Counted from the first letter of the stretch, positions 18,441 to 30,439 are shown. The stretch: DNA of 64,000 nt from Pedobacter frigoris (GCF_005116445.1 NZ_SWBQ01000001.1:62001-126000), one strand, 5' to 3'. The notes: a model not told the origin generated them from the sequence alone. A program made the numbers and translations.

Positions 18441-18476
18441 GGAGAGACCTCTTGAAATATAACAAGAGATCTCTCC
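18441..18476 (-). terminator. Terminator of katG
   Basis: A 14-bp stem with one mismatch (ggagagacctcttg / caagagatctctcc) around an eight-base loop. Reading on the minus strand it is followed by seven T residues, 28 bases after the katG stop. Confidence 0.9.
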
Positions 18477-18503
18477 TACAGCCATTATAAAAACGGCAAT
18501 TAT

Positions 18504-20810
<2,307 letters not shown>

Positions 20811-21036
20811 CTAGTGCTGTACTAACTTTTATAAATTTATGGTATTTGGATAACTAATCACAATCACTTAATTCTATGTTTCGATAATTATAATCTATTT
20901 AGTTATTCGACGAATCTATCACAGGATAGTCCACTTAATTAGTCGGATTGTCTATTTTTAATGAAGCTTATTTACCGTATTTTATGCTAGATAATAAGGC
21001 TGTGTGATAAAGAGTGATTTGCCGTTTTGTGCTCCC

Positions 21037-21151
21037 CGTCATCCCGAGGAATCTTTGGTTATGAGAATTCAAGAGATCTCTCGTCTCTGCGCTCCATCGA
21101 GACGATCGTTTTAAAAATAATTTGTCATTAGTAATCTAGTTTAGGATGACG
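21037..21151. repeat. Interspersed repeat with terminal CGTCATCC/GGATGACG
   Basis: This 115-base element opens with cgtcatcc (21037-21044) and closes with ggatgacg (21144-21151), an inverted pair. Inside, tcgtctc (21081-21087) can pair with gagacga (21099-21105). The sequence CGTCATCCCGAGGAATCT is of a kind repeated across Bacteroidota genomes. It lies in the gap between katG and the DUF1553 operon (20781-21229), which otherwise shows only AT-rich DNA and the ctatc-N4-gatag dyad at 20916-20929. The ATG at 21146 belongs to the repeat end, not to a gene. Confidence 0.65.
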
Positions 21152-21229
21152 AAAAGCATTAGAAGAAAGCATAGAATAACGGATGATTCCTTTTTCAATA
21201 ACCAGCCTAAAAAAACCAAATATTGTTGT

Positions 21230-23551
21230 ATGTATCGTAGACTATTTTGTTTATCGCTGGGGTTGGCGGCTATTATATATGCAATACAGGCATGTAATAG
21301 TTCATCTAAAACCGCTGTTTCCGACGAGAAATTACCGGATAGCATCAGCTATAATTTTCACGTACGACCGATCCTTTCTGATAAATGTTTCATCTGTCAT
21401 GGCCCTGATGCCAATAAGCGTGAGGCAGATTTGCGGTTAGATATTGCAGAGGAAGCTTATAAGGCATTAAAAGAACACCCTTCTGCTCATGCGATAGTGC
21501 CATTTAAACCCAACGCTTCCGAAGTGTTTTTACGTATTTCTTCGCAGGACTCTACAGTGATGATGCCTCCTAAATCTTCTAATCTGAAACTGACGGCCAA
21601 TGAGATTTCAATCATCGAAAAATGGATTAAACAGGGGGGTAAATATGAAAAGCACTGGGCTTTTATTCCACCAAAGAAGCCGGCACTACCAGAAGTAGAA
21701 AACCCTGTCTGGGTTAAAAATGACATTGATTATTTCATTTTAGATAAGCTGGAACAAAAAGGATTGGAGCCTAACAAAGAAGCCGATAAAGAAAGGTTAT
21801 TGAAAAGAGCTAGTCTGGACATCACCGGCCTGCCTCCTGATCTGCAGATGATGGATCGGTTTATGGCGGATAAAAGCAATAATGCCTATGAAAAGATGGT
21901 GGAATCTTTGCTCCAGAGTAAGGCCTATGGCGAAAAAATGGCCTTGCACTGGCTGGATGTAGCGAGGTATGCGGATTCACACGGCTATCAGGATGATAAT
22001 TACCGTTCACAGTGGCCATGGCGCGATTGGGTAATCCACGCTTTTAACCAGAATATGCCTTATAATCAGTTCATTTCATGGCAGCTCGCAGGCGATCTGA
22101 TGCCCAATGCAAGTAAAGAGCAGTTGCTGGCAACTGGTTTTAACCGAAACCATAAAATTACTGAAGAGGGGGGCGTGATTGATGAAGAATATAGGGTTGA
22201 ATATGTGACCGATCGCACCAATACCTTTGGAAAGGCACTTATCGGGGTTACCCTGGAGTGTGCCCATTGCCACGATCATAAATATGATCCTTTCTCACAG
22301 AAAGAATATTACCAGGTTTTTGCCTTCTTTAACAATGTGAAGGAAGTGGGGTTGGAATCCTCAGTTGGAGGGCCGGAGACCTACGCCAAGAAGCCTTTAA
22401 TGGAGATCAGCAATAAAGATGTGAAAGAGATCCTGAAATTTGTAAACAAACAGGATACAGATAAACTGATTGTTTCGGTGATGGGTGATGCTGATACGCT
22501 TAGAAAAACATATATACTTAACCGCGGGGTTTACGATTCGCACGGTACAGAAGTCGAGGCAGGAACTCCAAAATCAATCCTTTCATTTGCTGAGGGTTAT
22601 CCTAAGAACAGATTGGGATTAACGCAGTGGTTGTTCAATAAACAAAACCCGCTTACTGCCAGGGTTTTTGTAAATCAGGTTTGGCAGGAGTTTTTCGGAC
22701 GGGGTATTGTTAAAACTTCCGGAGATTTTGGGATGCAGGGCGAACTTCCTTCTCATCCTGAATTGCTGGACTGGCTGGCAGTGGATTTTATGGAACATGG
22801 GTGGAACATCAAACGACTGGTTAAACAGATCGTATCGTCTGCTACTTACAGGCAATCGGCTGTCATTAGCCAGGGAAAACTGAAAACAGATCCTGAGAAC
22901 GTATTGCTTGCCCGTGCGCCGAGGTACCGAATTCCTGCAGAACTGGTTAGGGATGTCGTAATGGCCAGCAGTGGCTTGCTGGTTAAAACTATAGGTGGGC
23001 CCAGCGTAAAGCCTTATCAGCCCGCAGGGTTATGGGAGAGTGCTACTTCAGGAAGAGGGATATTAGCCAGCTACAAACAGGACCATAAAGAGAGCCTTTA
23101 CAGAAGGGGCATGTATACTTTTATTAAACGGACGGTTCCACCACCGGCAATGGGCATATTCGATGCAAGCAATCGTGACCAGTGTGAAGTGAAGCGTTTA
23201 AACACAAATACACCGCTGCAGGCATTGGTGATGATGAATGATCCTTCAGTATTGGAGGCTTCACGCGTTTTAGCGGCCCGTTTACTTGGCGGAAATGGAT
23301 CACTGGAGGAAAAGGTAACCAAGGCTTTCAGGTTGATTGTATGCCGAAAGCCGACAGATAAGGAAATTAAGTTGCTGAGTGCTTACTACGCCGATCAGCA
23401 GAAGGCATTTAAAAAGGAGTCGGATGCACTTAAAGTGCTCAGCGTTGGTGAATATCCGCTGCCGGCTAACATTAACAAGATCAATATGGCGGCATTGATG
23501 GGGACGATTACCATCATTTATAATTTAGAAGAAACCATCACAAAATCTTGA
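21230..23551 (+). CDS. PSCyt1-DUF1549-DUF1553 lipoprotein (planctomycete-type cytochrome)
   Basis: A 773-residue lipoprotein (lipobox AIQAC, C22) that begins with a planctomycete-type cytochrome module: the haem motif C53-F-I-C-H57 in ILSDKCFICHGPD, ending near IEKWIKQGGKYEKHWAFIPP. The DUF1549 domain follows (LLKRASLDITGLPP, ALHWLDVARYADSHGYQ, and a second CxxCH in LECAHCHDHKYDPF). DUF1553 closes it (NPLTARVFVNQVWQEFFGRGIV, LNTNTPLQALVMMNDP). The ATG at 21146 lies in a repeat, so 21230 is preferred. The function is not established. This set is common in planctomycetes near sulfatases. First gene of a four-gene operon. Confidence 0.9.
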   Translation: MYRRLFCLSLGLAAIIYAIQACNSSSKTAVSDEKLPDSISYNFHVRPILSDKCFICHGPDANKREADLRLDIAEEAYKALKEHPSAHAIVPFKPNASEVFLRISSQDSTVMMPPKSSNLKLTANEISIIEKWIKQGGKYEKHWAFIPPKKPALPEVENPVWVKNDIDYFILDKLEQKGLEPNKEADKERLLKRASLDITGLPPDLQMMDRFMADKSNNAYEKMVESLLQSKAYGEKMALHWLDVARYADSHGYQDDNYRSQWPWRDWVIHAFNQNMPYNQFISWQLAGDLMPNASKEQLLATGFNRNHKITEEGGVIDEEYRVEYVTDRTNTFGKALIGVTLECAHCHDHKYDPFSQKEYYQVFAFFNNVKEVGLESSVGGPETYAKKPLMEISNKDVKEILKFVNKQDTDKLIVSVMGDADTLRKTYILNRGVYDSHGTEVEAGTPKSILSFAEGYPKNRLGLTQWLFNKQNPLTARVFVNQVWQEFFGRGIVKTSGDFGMQGELPSHPELLDWLAVDFMEHGWNIKRLVKQIVSSATYRQSAVISQGKLKTDPENVLLARAPRYRIPAELVRDVVMASSGLLVKTIGGPSVKPYQPAGLWESATSGRGILASYKQDHKESLYRRGMYTFIKRTVPPPAMGIFDASNRDQCEVKRLNTNTPLQALVMMNDPSVLEASRVLAARLLGGNGSLEEKVTKAFRLIVCRKPTDKEIKLLSAYYADQQKAFKKESDALKVLSVGEYPLPANINKINMAALMGTITIIYNLEETITKS

Positions 23552-23554
23552 GCT

Positions 23555-25009
23555 ATGGAAAAGGACTTTTTAGAGCACGGTTTAAACTTTAACAGACGCC
23601 GTTTCTTATCGAAGCTAAGCCTGGGGCTCGGAAGTGTTGCATTGGGCTCTCTGCTGATCCCGGACTTGTTTACCGGCGGATCGGGCGATGAGGCTGGTCT
23701 TCCTCCGGGTATCCCTGATTTTGCACCGAAAGCGAAGCGGGTGATTTACTTGTTTCAGAACGGGGCACCATCACAACTGGAGTCATTTGATTATAAGCCT
23801 AAACTCAGGGAAATGATGGGGCAGGAGTTGCCTCCTTCTATAAGAGCAGGGCAGCGACTTACGGGCATGACTGCCAATCAAACTTCCTTCCCACTAGTTG
23901 GATCTTATTACGATTTTAAGCAATATGGCAATTCTCAGGCTTGGATCAGCGATCTTTTCCCGCATACAGCTAAGGTGGTGGATGATATTTGTATCATCAA
24001 GTCAATGTACACTGAAGCCATTAACCATGATCCGGCACTGACGTTTTTTCAGACCGGTGCACAGCAGGGAAACCGTCCAAGCATGGGCGCATGGCTGAGC
24101 TATGGTCTGGGTAGTGAAAATAAAAACCTGCCGGCCTATACCGTACTTCTTTCGAGAGGAAAGGGTAATGGACAGGGTGTATATTCAAAGTTGTGGACAA
24201 ACGGATTTTTGGATTCAACACATCAGGGGGTGCAGTTTAGCAGTGGCGAAGACCCGGTACTTTACCTCAAAGATCCTGATGGACTCAATAGGTTTGAAAG
24301 AAGGAAAATGCTGGATAAACTGGCAGAAATGAATGATATCTCTTACAAGGAATTTGGTGATCCGGAGATCAACGCCAAGATTCAGCAGTATGAAATGGCC
24401 TATAGAATGCAAACCGCTGTTCCCGAAATCACAGACCTTTCTAAGGAACCGGACGATATTATCAAATTATATGGGCCGGACTGTCTGGTGCCGGGCACTT
24501 TTGCCGCCAATTGCTTGCTCGCCCGTAAACTGAGCGAGAATGGTGTTCGTTTTGTACAACTTTACCACCAGGGTTGGGATCAGCATGGCGAGTTGCCTAA
24601 GGAAATGGCAGGACAGGCAAAGGACGTAGATCAGGCTTCTGCAGCCCTGATCACAGACCTTAAGCAAAGAGGCTTGCTCGACGAAACACTGGTGATCTGG
24701 GGTGGTGAGTTCGGGCGGACCAATTACAGTCAGGGTAAAATGACCGTAGACAATTACGGACGTGACCACCACCCGAGATGCTTTAGTATCTGGATGGCGG
24801 GTGGCGGAGTAAAGCCGGGGATAGTATACGGGGAGTCGGATGAGTTTGGCTATAACATTGTAAAGGATCCTGTACACGTTCATGATTTTCAGGCAACGGT
24901 ATTACACCAGTTGGGCCTCAATCACGAGAAACTCATATTTAAGCATCTTGGCCGGCGTTACAGGCTGACTGACGTTTCCGGTAAAGTAGTTAAAGACATT
25001 CTAATTTAA
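23555..25009 (+). CDS. DUF1501 family protein with Tat signal
   Basis: A 484-residue protein with a twin-arginine signal (NRRRFLSKLSLGLGSVALGS), so it is probably folded in the cytosol before export. The body is DUF1501, a member of the alkaline-phosphatase-like superfamily: RVIYLFQNGAPSQLESFDYK near the start, IIKSMYTEAINHDPALTFFQTG in the middle, and VIWGGEFGRTNYSQG with GRDHHPRCFSIWMAGGG at the end. These are the family's conserved blocks, with histidine and aspartate residues fit for metal binding. The reaction is not known. It starts four bases after the DUF1553 gene, and this two-gene order is a standard pairing. Confidence 0.92.
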   Translation: MEKDFLEHGLNFNRRRFLSKLSLGLGSVALGSLLIPDLFTGGSGDEAGLPPGIPDFAPKAKRVIYLFQNGAPSQLESFDYKPKLREMMGQELPPSIRAGQRLTGMTANQTSFPLVGSYYDFKQYGNSQAWISDLFPHTAKVVDDICIIKSMYTEAINHDPALTFFQTGAQQGNRPSMGAWLSYGLGSENKNLPAYTVLLSRGKGNGQGVYSKLWTNGFLDSTHQGVQFSSGEDPVLYLKDPDGLNRFERRKMLDKLAEMNDISYKEFGDPEINAKIQQYEMAYRMQTAVPEITDLSKEPDDIIKLYGPDCLVPGTFAANCLLARKLSENGVRFVQLYHQGWDQHGELPKEMAGQAKDVDQASAALITDLKQRGLLDETLVIWGGEFGRTNYSQGKMTVDNYGRDHHPRCFSIWMAGGGVKPGIVYGESDEFGYNIVKDPVHVHDFQATVLHQLGLNHEKLIFKHLGRRYRLTDVSGKVVKDILI

Positions 25010-25013
25010 TATC

Positions 25014-26039
25014 ATGAACAGAAGTGCATTTTTAAAGCATACAGCAATTGTCTCTGCAAGTTTTTTTATCACCAAAGACCTGTTGGCTAAACCTAAAGGC
25101 CCGGTCTATGGACACAATAACATGAAATATACCCTGGATACCAAATGGGGGCAACTGAACCCGGAAAAGAATCCGGTGAATGACTGTCATGAGATGGTAC
25201 AGGATGCAAAGGGACGGATCATTTTGCTTACCAATGAAACCAGGAACAATGTGCTGATCTATAATAAATCAGGTAAGCTGCTGGACAGCTGGGGACATGA
25301 ATTTCCGGGAGCACATGGTCTTACACTTGCCAATGAAAACAATAAACAGTTCCTTTTTATTACTGATACGAACAGACACCAGGTATATAAAACTACTTTG
25401 GACGGGAAGGTTTTAATGACCATCGATTGTCCGATGGAGACCGGTTTGTATAAAAAGAAAGGAGAATTTGTACCGACTGAAGTTGCAGTTGCTGATGATG
25501 GAAGTTTTTTTATTGCAGACGGTTACGGACTGCAGTACGTACTTCACTATGATCATAAAGGCAAACTGCTGTCTTATTTTGGAGGAAGGGGCACGGAAAC
25601 GAAACACCTGGACAATGCGCATGGTGTATGTATAGACAGGCGACATGGCAGTCCGACATTGCTGGTCACCGACCGTACCAGGAACTGCTTCAAGCGGTTT
25701 GACCTGCAGGGAAATTTAAAAGAGGTGATTCAGTTGCCGGGGGCCTGCGTATGCAGACCGGTGATCCACAAAGACTACTTGTACGCTGCGGTATTGCGCT
25801 CTCCGAATCTGGATAAAGACGGAAGCGGCTTTGCTACGATACTGGATAAGAACAATAGGGTAGTGTCTAATATTGGGGGTAATGCACCGGTTTATCTTGA
25901 TGGAATACTGCAACCTATGGCACAGGCAGAACAGATTCTGCTAAACCCACATGATGTATGTGTCGACGATGATGAAAACCTGTACGTCGCACAATGGGCA
26001 TCAGGTAAAGTCTATCCTTATAAATTTACCCGTGTATAA
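25014..26039 (+). CDS. NHL-like beta-propeller protein, exported
   Basis: A 341-residue protein with an export signal (MNRSAFLKHTAIVSASFFI) that looks like a degenerate Tat signal without the double arginine. The rest is built from repeated propeller blades: CHEMVQDAKGRIILL, NVLIYNKSGKLLDSWG, FITDTNRHQVYKTTLDGKVL, VAVADDGSFFIADGYG, HGVCIDRR and DVCVDDDENLYVAQWASGKV. NHL propellers of this kind are non-catalytic binding platforms or, in peptidylglycine lyase, a lyase scaffold. It is probably a partner of the DUF1501 and cytochrome proteins. It follows DUF1501 by four bases and precedes the membrane cytochrome gene by nine. Confidence 0.82.
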   Translation: MNRSAFLKHTAIVSASFFITKDLLAKPKGPVYGHNNMKYTLDTKWGQLNPEKNPVNDCHEMVQDAKGRIILLTNETRNNVLIYNKSGKLLDSWGHEFPGAHGLTLANENNKQFLFITDTNRHQVYKTTLDGKVLMTIDCPMETGLYKKKGEFVPTEVAVADDGSFFIADGYGLQYVLHYDHKGKLLSYFGGRGTETKHLDNAHGVCIDRRHGSPTLLVTDRTRNCFKRFDLQGNLKEVIQLPGACVCRPVIHKDYLYAAVLRSPNLDKDGSGFATILDKNNRVVSNIGGNAPVYLDGILQPMAQAEQILLNPHDVCVDDDENLYVAQWASGKVYPYKFTRV

Positions 26040-26048
26040 TTGAAGTTT

Positions 26049-28211
26049 ATGAAATTTACCCTTAAAGGTTTTGCCGGGAACTTACTATTTGCTGCAAATG
26101 TCTTTATTCTTTTTCTGCTATTATTTGGAGGTGAGATCATCATTCCTTACTGGTTACAACCTATAGGAAGACTGCATCCCATGATATTGCATTTTCCTAT
26201 TGTGATCCTGATGCTGGCTATGATTCTCGATTTTTTCCGTTTTAAGGAAAGTTATGCGAAGGAACCATTTTACCAGAGTTTTGTTTCCTGGTTGTTGCTT
26301 ACCGGTGCGCTTTTTTCAGCAATAACAGTGATCATGGGGTTATTTCTTTCGAAGGAAGAAGGATATACAGGGTCTGTATTGCAATGGCACAAGTGGACTG
26401 GTGTAAGTATTGTATTTATTGCTTCCCTAATCTACTGGTGCAGGGATTTTTCCTGGTATAAGCTTGGGGTATCCAGGGTAGGGGCGGTTGTGATCGTATC
26501 GTGCCTGTTGGCGACAGGCCATTTTGGTGCGACCTTAACTCATGGAGAGAACTTTGTACTCGGACCTGTAACCTCGGCTGCGGAACCGGTAAAAGTTCCC
26601 ATAGAAAAGGCTATGGTTTTTAAGGATGTGGTGATGCCTATATTTACTCAGAAGTGTCTGAACTGTCATAACCTCGAAAAAGCGAAAGGAAGCCTGATCA
26701 TGACCGATTCGGCCGGATTGTTTAAAGGTGGCAAGAGCGGAAAGCTGTTCGTGCCTGGCAAACCGGAGATCAGTCTTCTATTGGAACGTATACATCTTCC
26801 CGAGGATGAAAAGAAGCACATGCCACCTAAAGGAAAACCGCAGTTGACTGCTGACGAAGTGGCGATCCTAAAGCTCTGGGTTAAAGCAAATGCTCAGCTG
26901 AAAGGTAAAGTAACTGAGCTTGCGCCTGGCGATTCTTTAAGAATGCTGGCTACTGCATTTTTGGCCCCGGAACAATCTGTGGAGGAAAAATTTGATTTTG
27001 CAATGGCTGATGAAGAAACCGTTACAAAATTGAACAACAATTACCGTGCTGTGTATCCTATTGCGAAGGAATCTCCGGCATTAGCGGTAAATATCTATAA
27101 CAAAGACCTGTATAAGCCTGAGGTGCTGAAAGAACTGACTTCAGTAAAGCAGCAAATCATTTCTTTAAATCTGAATGGCTTGCCGGTCAAAGATGCAGAT
27201 TTGAAGATTATTAGCCAGTTTGTAAATCTGCGCAAATTGAACCTCAATTTTACAGCACTGAATGGCGAGGGGTTGAAAGAACTGAAATCGCTGAAACATC
27301 TAAATGGTTTGTCTCTCTCGGGTACGGGCGTCAGTTATGCTGCCATCAAACAAATTGTAAATATGCCTGAGCTGAAACAACTGGCGCTTTGGAATACACA
27401 GATAACACCGGCTGAAATAGCACAGTTGCAAAAACTTAATGGCAACCTGGAAGTTATAAAAGGGTTTAAAGATGACGGTAAGAGTCCGGCTAAATTAAAC
27501 CTGCCCAGGATAGGCAATGAAAAATCTGTTTTTAGCAAATCTATAAACCTGGATATCAAGCACGCGATTAACGGAGTCCAGATCAGGTATACTACAGATG
27601 GAAGTGAGCCCGACAGTATTAAATCTCTGCTGTATAAAAAAGGGATAGTCATCGCACAAAACACCTCAATAAAGGCAAAAGCTTATAAGAAGGGCTGGTT
27701 TGGGAGTGATGCTGTCAGCTTTACTTTTTACAAAAGCACTTTTAAACCAGATAGCGTTGTCTTTTTAACGGCGGCCAACGAAAAGTACAGGGCAAGCGGC
27801 CCGGAGGCTTTAACAGATAGTCAAATGGGAACTTACGATATCAATGCAGGAAGCTGGATCGGGTTCCGTGAGCATCATATGGAAGCCTTGATGTTTTTCA
27901 AAACACCTGTAAACATTAGCGCAGTTAGCTTAAACGTCATGCGGCAATTGCCGGTTTATGTACTTCCTCCGGAAGAAGTTGAGATTTGGGGAGGTCCTGA
28001 TAAAAATAAGTTGGTATTATTGGGTAAAACAAGTAGCAGAGCGCCATTACCTGCGGATGAGAAAACACTAATGAACGTAGAAACAAAGTTTAATACGCAA
28101 AAAATCAGTTGCCTGAAGATCGTTGCAAAAAACCTGAAGAAGCTTCCGAAATGGCATCCGGGTAAAGGTGAACCTGCATGGATCTTTATTGATGAGGTGT
28201 TTCTGAATTGA
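26049..28211 (+). CDS. DUF2231 membrane domain, c-type cytochrome, LRR and CHB_HEX-like modular protein
   Basis: A 720-residue protein with an unusual module chain. Residues about 10-155 are a DUF2231-type membrane domain with several hydrophobic helices (GRLHPMILHFPIVILMLAM). A planctomycete-type cytochrome follows with haem site C203-LNC-H207 and MPPKGKPQLT. Leucine-rich repeats cover about 350-450 (NLNGLPVKDADLKIISQF). Next is a chitobiase/hexosaminidase C-terminal-like module (IRYTTDGSEPDSIKSLLYK), and last a beta-rich domain of discoidin type (WIGFREHHMEALMFFKTP). I chose the ATG at 26049 over a TTG nine bases upstream. It probably anchors the operon's electron-transfer activity to the membrane while displaying binding modules outside. 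Confidence 0.85.
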   Translation: MKFTLKGFAGNLLFAANVFILFLLLFGGEIIIPYWLQPIGRLHPMILHFPIVILMLAMILDFFRFKESYAKEPFYQSFVSWLLLTGALFSAITVIMGLFLSKEEGYTGSVLQWHKWTGVSIVFIASLIYWCRDFSWYKLGVSRVGAVVIVSCLLATGHFGATLTHGENFVLGPVTSAAEPVKVPIEKAMVFKDVVMPIFTQKCLNCHNLEKAKGSLIMTDSAGLFKGGKSGKLFVPGKPEISLLLERIHLPEDEKKHMPPKGKPQLTADEVAILKLWVKANAQLKGKVTELAPGDSLRMLATAFLAPEQSVEEKFDFAMADEETVTKLNNNYRAVYPIAKESPALAVNIYNKDLYKPEVLKELTSVKQQIISLNLNGLPVKDADLKIISQFVNLRKLNLNFTALNGEGLKELKSLKHLNGLSLSGTGVSYAAIKQIVNMPELKQLALWNTQITPAEIAQLQKLNGNLEVIKGFKDDGKSPAKLNLPRIGNEKSVFSKSINLDIKHAINGVQIRYTTDGSEPDSIKSLLYKKGIVIAQNTSIKAKAYKKGWFGSDAVSFTFYKSTFKPDSVVFLTAANEKYRASGPEALTDSQMGTYDINAGSWIGFREHHMEALMFFKTPVNISAVSLNVMRQLPVYVLPPEEVEIWGGPDKNKLVLLGKTSSRAPLPADEKTLMNVETKFNTQKISCLKIVAKNLKKLPKWHPGKGEPAWIFIDEVFLN

Positions 28212-28230
28212 GTACGGGGATTTACTTTAG

Positions 28231-28934
28231 TTAAAGCTCAGTGATCCTGAAATTTCTAAAGTGAATCTCTGCTCCTTCGGATTCCAGGCATAGATAGCCC
28301 TTTTTTACGGTCGACTTACTGATGCCATTTACAAATTTCCCATTTACAGATAACTTGATGGTGCCATCTACACAAACCACTTCATAATAGTTCCATTCGC
28401 CTTTTCCTTTACATCGGTTCTCTACTGACTTACTTCTTTCACCTCTGGGGTTATCGGGAACTGTAGTCACCCCACCAACCCCGAAAAGTTCTCCATGTAC
28501 ATAGGCAATAGGAGGTGTTACCCCATTACTGATATTCTGGTTTACCCAGTCCAGTTCGAGCATTTGTACTTCTACACCGCCGGGCAGACGGTTTTTCTCT
28601 CCGGGTTTGGCATCACTCCATACAAAGACCCCCGAGTTGCCCCCGGCTTCCATATGTTTCCACTCCACCTGCAAGATGAAATTCTCATACATTTTTTCTG
28701 AACGCATCACACCAATCGGTTTACCTGAACAGATCAGTAAGTCCTTTTCCTTTTCCAGGTATCCGGATCAGTATTTACATTGATCCAGTTAATGGCCTTG
28801 CCTTTTGACTGTCCTGAAATTTCATCCAGGCTCCTTTCTGTTCCAAACTGAAGAGGTTTAACCTGACCCTGAGCAGTCGAAATGTAGATAGATAAGGCAA
28901 GACAAGCCACACCAGTCTTTATTACTTTCTTCAT
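28231..28934 (-). pseudogene. DUF1080 (3-keto-disaccharide hydrolase-like) gene with one-base frameshift
   Basis: A DUF1080 lipase/glucanase-like jelly-roll gene in two frames. The N-terminal part starts at the ATG 28934 (MKKVIKTGVACLALS, signal peptide ending in AQG), reads to [11 protein letters not shown] and stops at 28734. The rest of the domain resumes in another frame with [20 protein letters not shown] and runs through [19 protein letters not shown] and [12 protein letters not shown] to the stop at 28231. One missing A in the AAAAGGAAAAGG tract near 28745-28756 would join them as [12 protein letters not shown]. The total length of 704 bases (3n+2) agrees. The gene starts four bases after the sulfatase stop, so both belong to one operon. 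Confidence 0.85.
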
Positions 28935-28938
28935 CAGA

Positions 28939-30273
28939 TCAACCCGCATTTCCCGGATAAGCTTTAAATAAATCCAATAAATGAATTTTATGCTGTTCAA
29001 ATTTTGCATCATCAAATAGATTGACACGTTCTGAAGGGTCCCATGATACATTGAAAAGTTCATAATAGGATTCTTTATCTTTTTTAGTCACCCGTAATTT
29101 CCAATCCCCATCTTTAACTCCTTCCAAAACATAATTATAATAATATATAGGTTTATGCGGTTTGCGGTAGTCATTATTGGTCAGCCAGCCCGTCATGGAT
29201 TCTCCATCAATTACTCTGTTAGGTAAATTGCTCTTTGTCCAGTCTGCAAGCGTAGGTAAGATATCTATATTGGCCAGAGGTGATGTGATTACCTTATTCT
29301 TTAAGGTATGTCCTTTCCAGTAAATGATAAAGGGGACACGGTGGCCGCCTTCGTATGATACAGCTTTTGAACCTCTGAATATTCCAGCTGATCCTACATG
29401 GTAAGGTCTCGTAAATCCATCTTCATACATGCGCTTCGGCGCATTGGTCCAGGGACCGTTATCGCTGGTAAATATAAAAATCGTGTTGTTTTCTTCGCCA
29501 GCTTTAACAACCGCTTCCCACACTTTAGCCAACCCTTTATCCAGATCTTCAATCACGTCTCCCAGTTCACCTCCTGCAGAGGTAGTGGTTCTGCTCTTTT
29601 TTGCAGCAAAGGCAATAGGCAAATGCGGCATATGGTGTGCAAGATATAGGAAAAATGGTTTTTTCGCCTTACTTGATTTTTTAATGAATTCAATGGATTC
29701 CTGCGTATAGTTCGTGTTTAAAATACTGTCATTTGGCTGATAAATTTCAGGTTTGGTATTTCTGAAGATCTTAATTATCGTATCTGTTTTTACATAGGGG
29801 AATCTATAATCATGGCTATACAGCATTCCGTAAAACGAATCAAATCCCTGTTTATTTGGCAAGCCGTTCCCATAATCACCGATGTGCCATTTTCCTACAC
29901 AGGCGGTTGAATAGCCATTAGTCTTAAGCATTTCAGCAATGGTTACCTCTTCATCGGGAATTGCTGTTTTATCGCCCGGACTGAGTACATAATTTAAATT
30001 GGAGCGGTTGCAGTACCTGCCTGTCAGCAAGGACACTCTTGAGGGGGAGCAGGTAGGAGAGGTAGTCACGAAATTTGTTCCCATAACTCCTCCATGTGCC
30101 ATTTTATCTAAGAATTCTGTTTTGATCAATGGATTGCCAAAGCAGGAAATATCACTGTAGCCCATATCATCTGTTAATACCAGGATGATGTTTGGTTTTT
30201 TCTGGGCATAACTGAAGCTGAAACAAATTAGAGATAAGAGCAGAAGAACTGAAGTCTTTTTTATTAGGTTCAT
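28939..30273 (-). CDS. Sulfatase, formylglycine-dependent (S1 family)
   Basis: A 444-residue exported enzyme (signal [18 protein letters not shown]) that hydrolyses a sulfate ester. The first metal site is [15 protein letters not shown]. The modification motif is C75-S-P-S-R79 within [16 protein letters not shown], so the cysteine is converted to formylglycine by an anaerobic- or aerobic-type maturase elsewhere. Later family blocks are [23 protein letters not shown] and IFTSDNGPW. The substrate is not determinable, but the partner DUF1080 gene and the convergent DUF1553/DUF1501 operon suggest a sulfated carbohydrate. It is divergent from locus B. Confidence 0.95.
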   Translation of the reverse strand: MNLIKKTSVLLLLSLICFSFSYAQKKPNIILVLTDDMGYSDISCFGNPLIKTEFLDKMAHGGVMGTNFVTTSPTCSPSRVSLLTGRYCNRSNLNYVLSPGDKTAIPDEEVTIAEMLKTNGYSTACVGKWHIGDYGNGLPNKQGFDSFYGMLYSHDYRFPYVKTDTIIKIFRNTKPEIYQPNDSILNTNYTQESIEFIKKSSKAKKPFFLYLAHHMPHLPIAFAAKKSRTTTSAGGELGDVIEDLDKGLAKVWEAVVKAGEENNTIFIFTSDNGPWTNAPKRMYEDGFTRPYHVGSAGIFRGSKAVSYEGGHRVPFIIYWKGHTLKNKVITSPLANIDILPTLADWTKSNLPNRVIDGESMTGWLTNNDYRKPHKPIYYYNYVLEGVKDGDWKLRVTKKDKESYYELFNVSWDPSERVNLFDDAKFEQHKIHLLDLFKAYPGNAG

Positions 30274-30412
30274 TTAGTAAATAAGATTTGAATACAAATG
30301 CGCATTCTGGTTTATATGGCTTATAAAAGTATAAATTATTTGGATGATTTTTTACGACATCATCGGTTTGTATGCAGAAAAAGCAAAGGAGTTCTGCGCT
30401 GCGGTGGTATAG

Positions 30413-30439
30413 ATAGCAATAATTAAAAATTATTGCTAT
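30413..30439. promoter_or_regulatory. Perfect 12-bp dyad between sulfatase and locus B
   Basis: atagcaataatt (30413-30424) and aattattgctat (30428-30439) are exact inverted copies around AAA. It sits in the 242-base divergent gap, 140 bases from the sulfatase start and 77 from the sigma start, so it may be an operator. No T-run suggests a terminator, though AT-rich stems occur by chance. Confidence 0.4.

Noticed and set aside
28734..28934. Programmed -1 frameshifting as the reason for the split DUF1080 gene
   Set aside because: A -1 slip would join the frames, but the tract AAAAGGAAAAGG does not give a standard X-XXY-YYZ heptamer in the zero frame, and no stimulating hairpin was seen. A one-base deletion is simpler.
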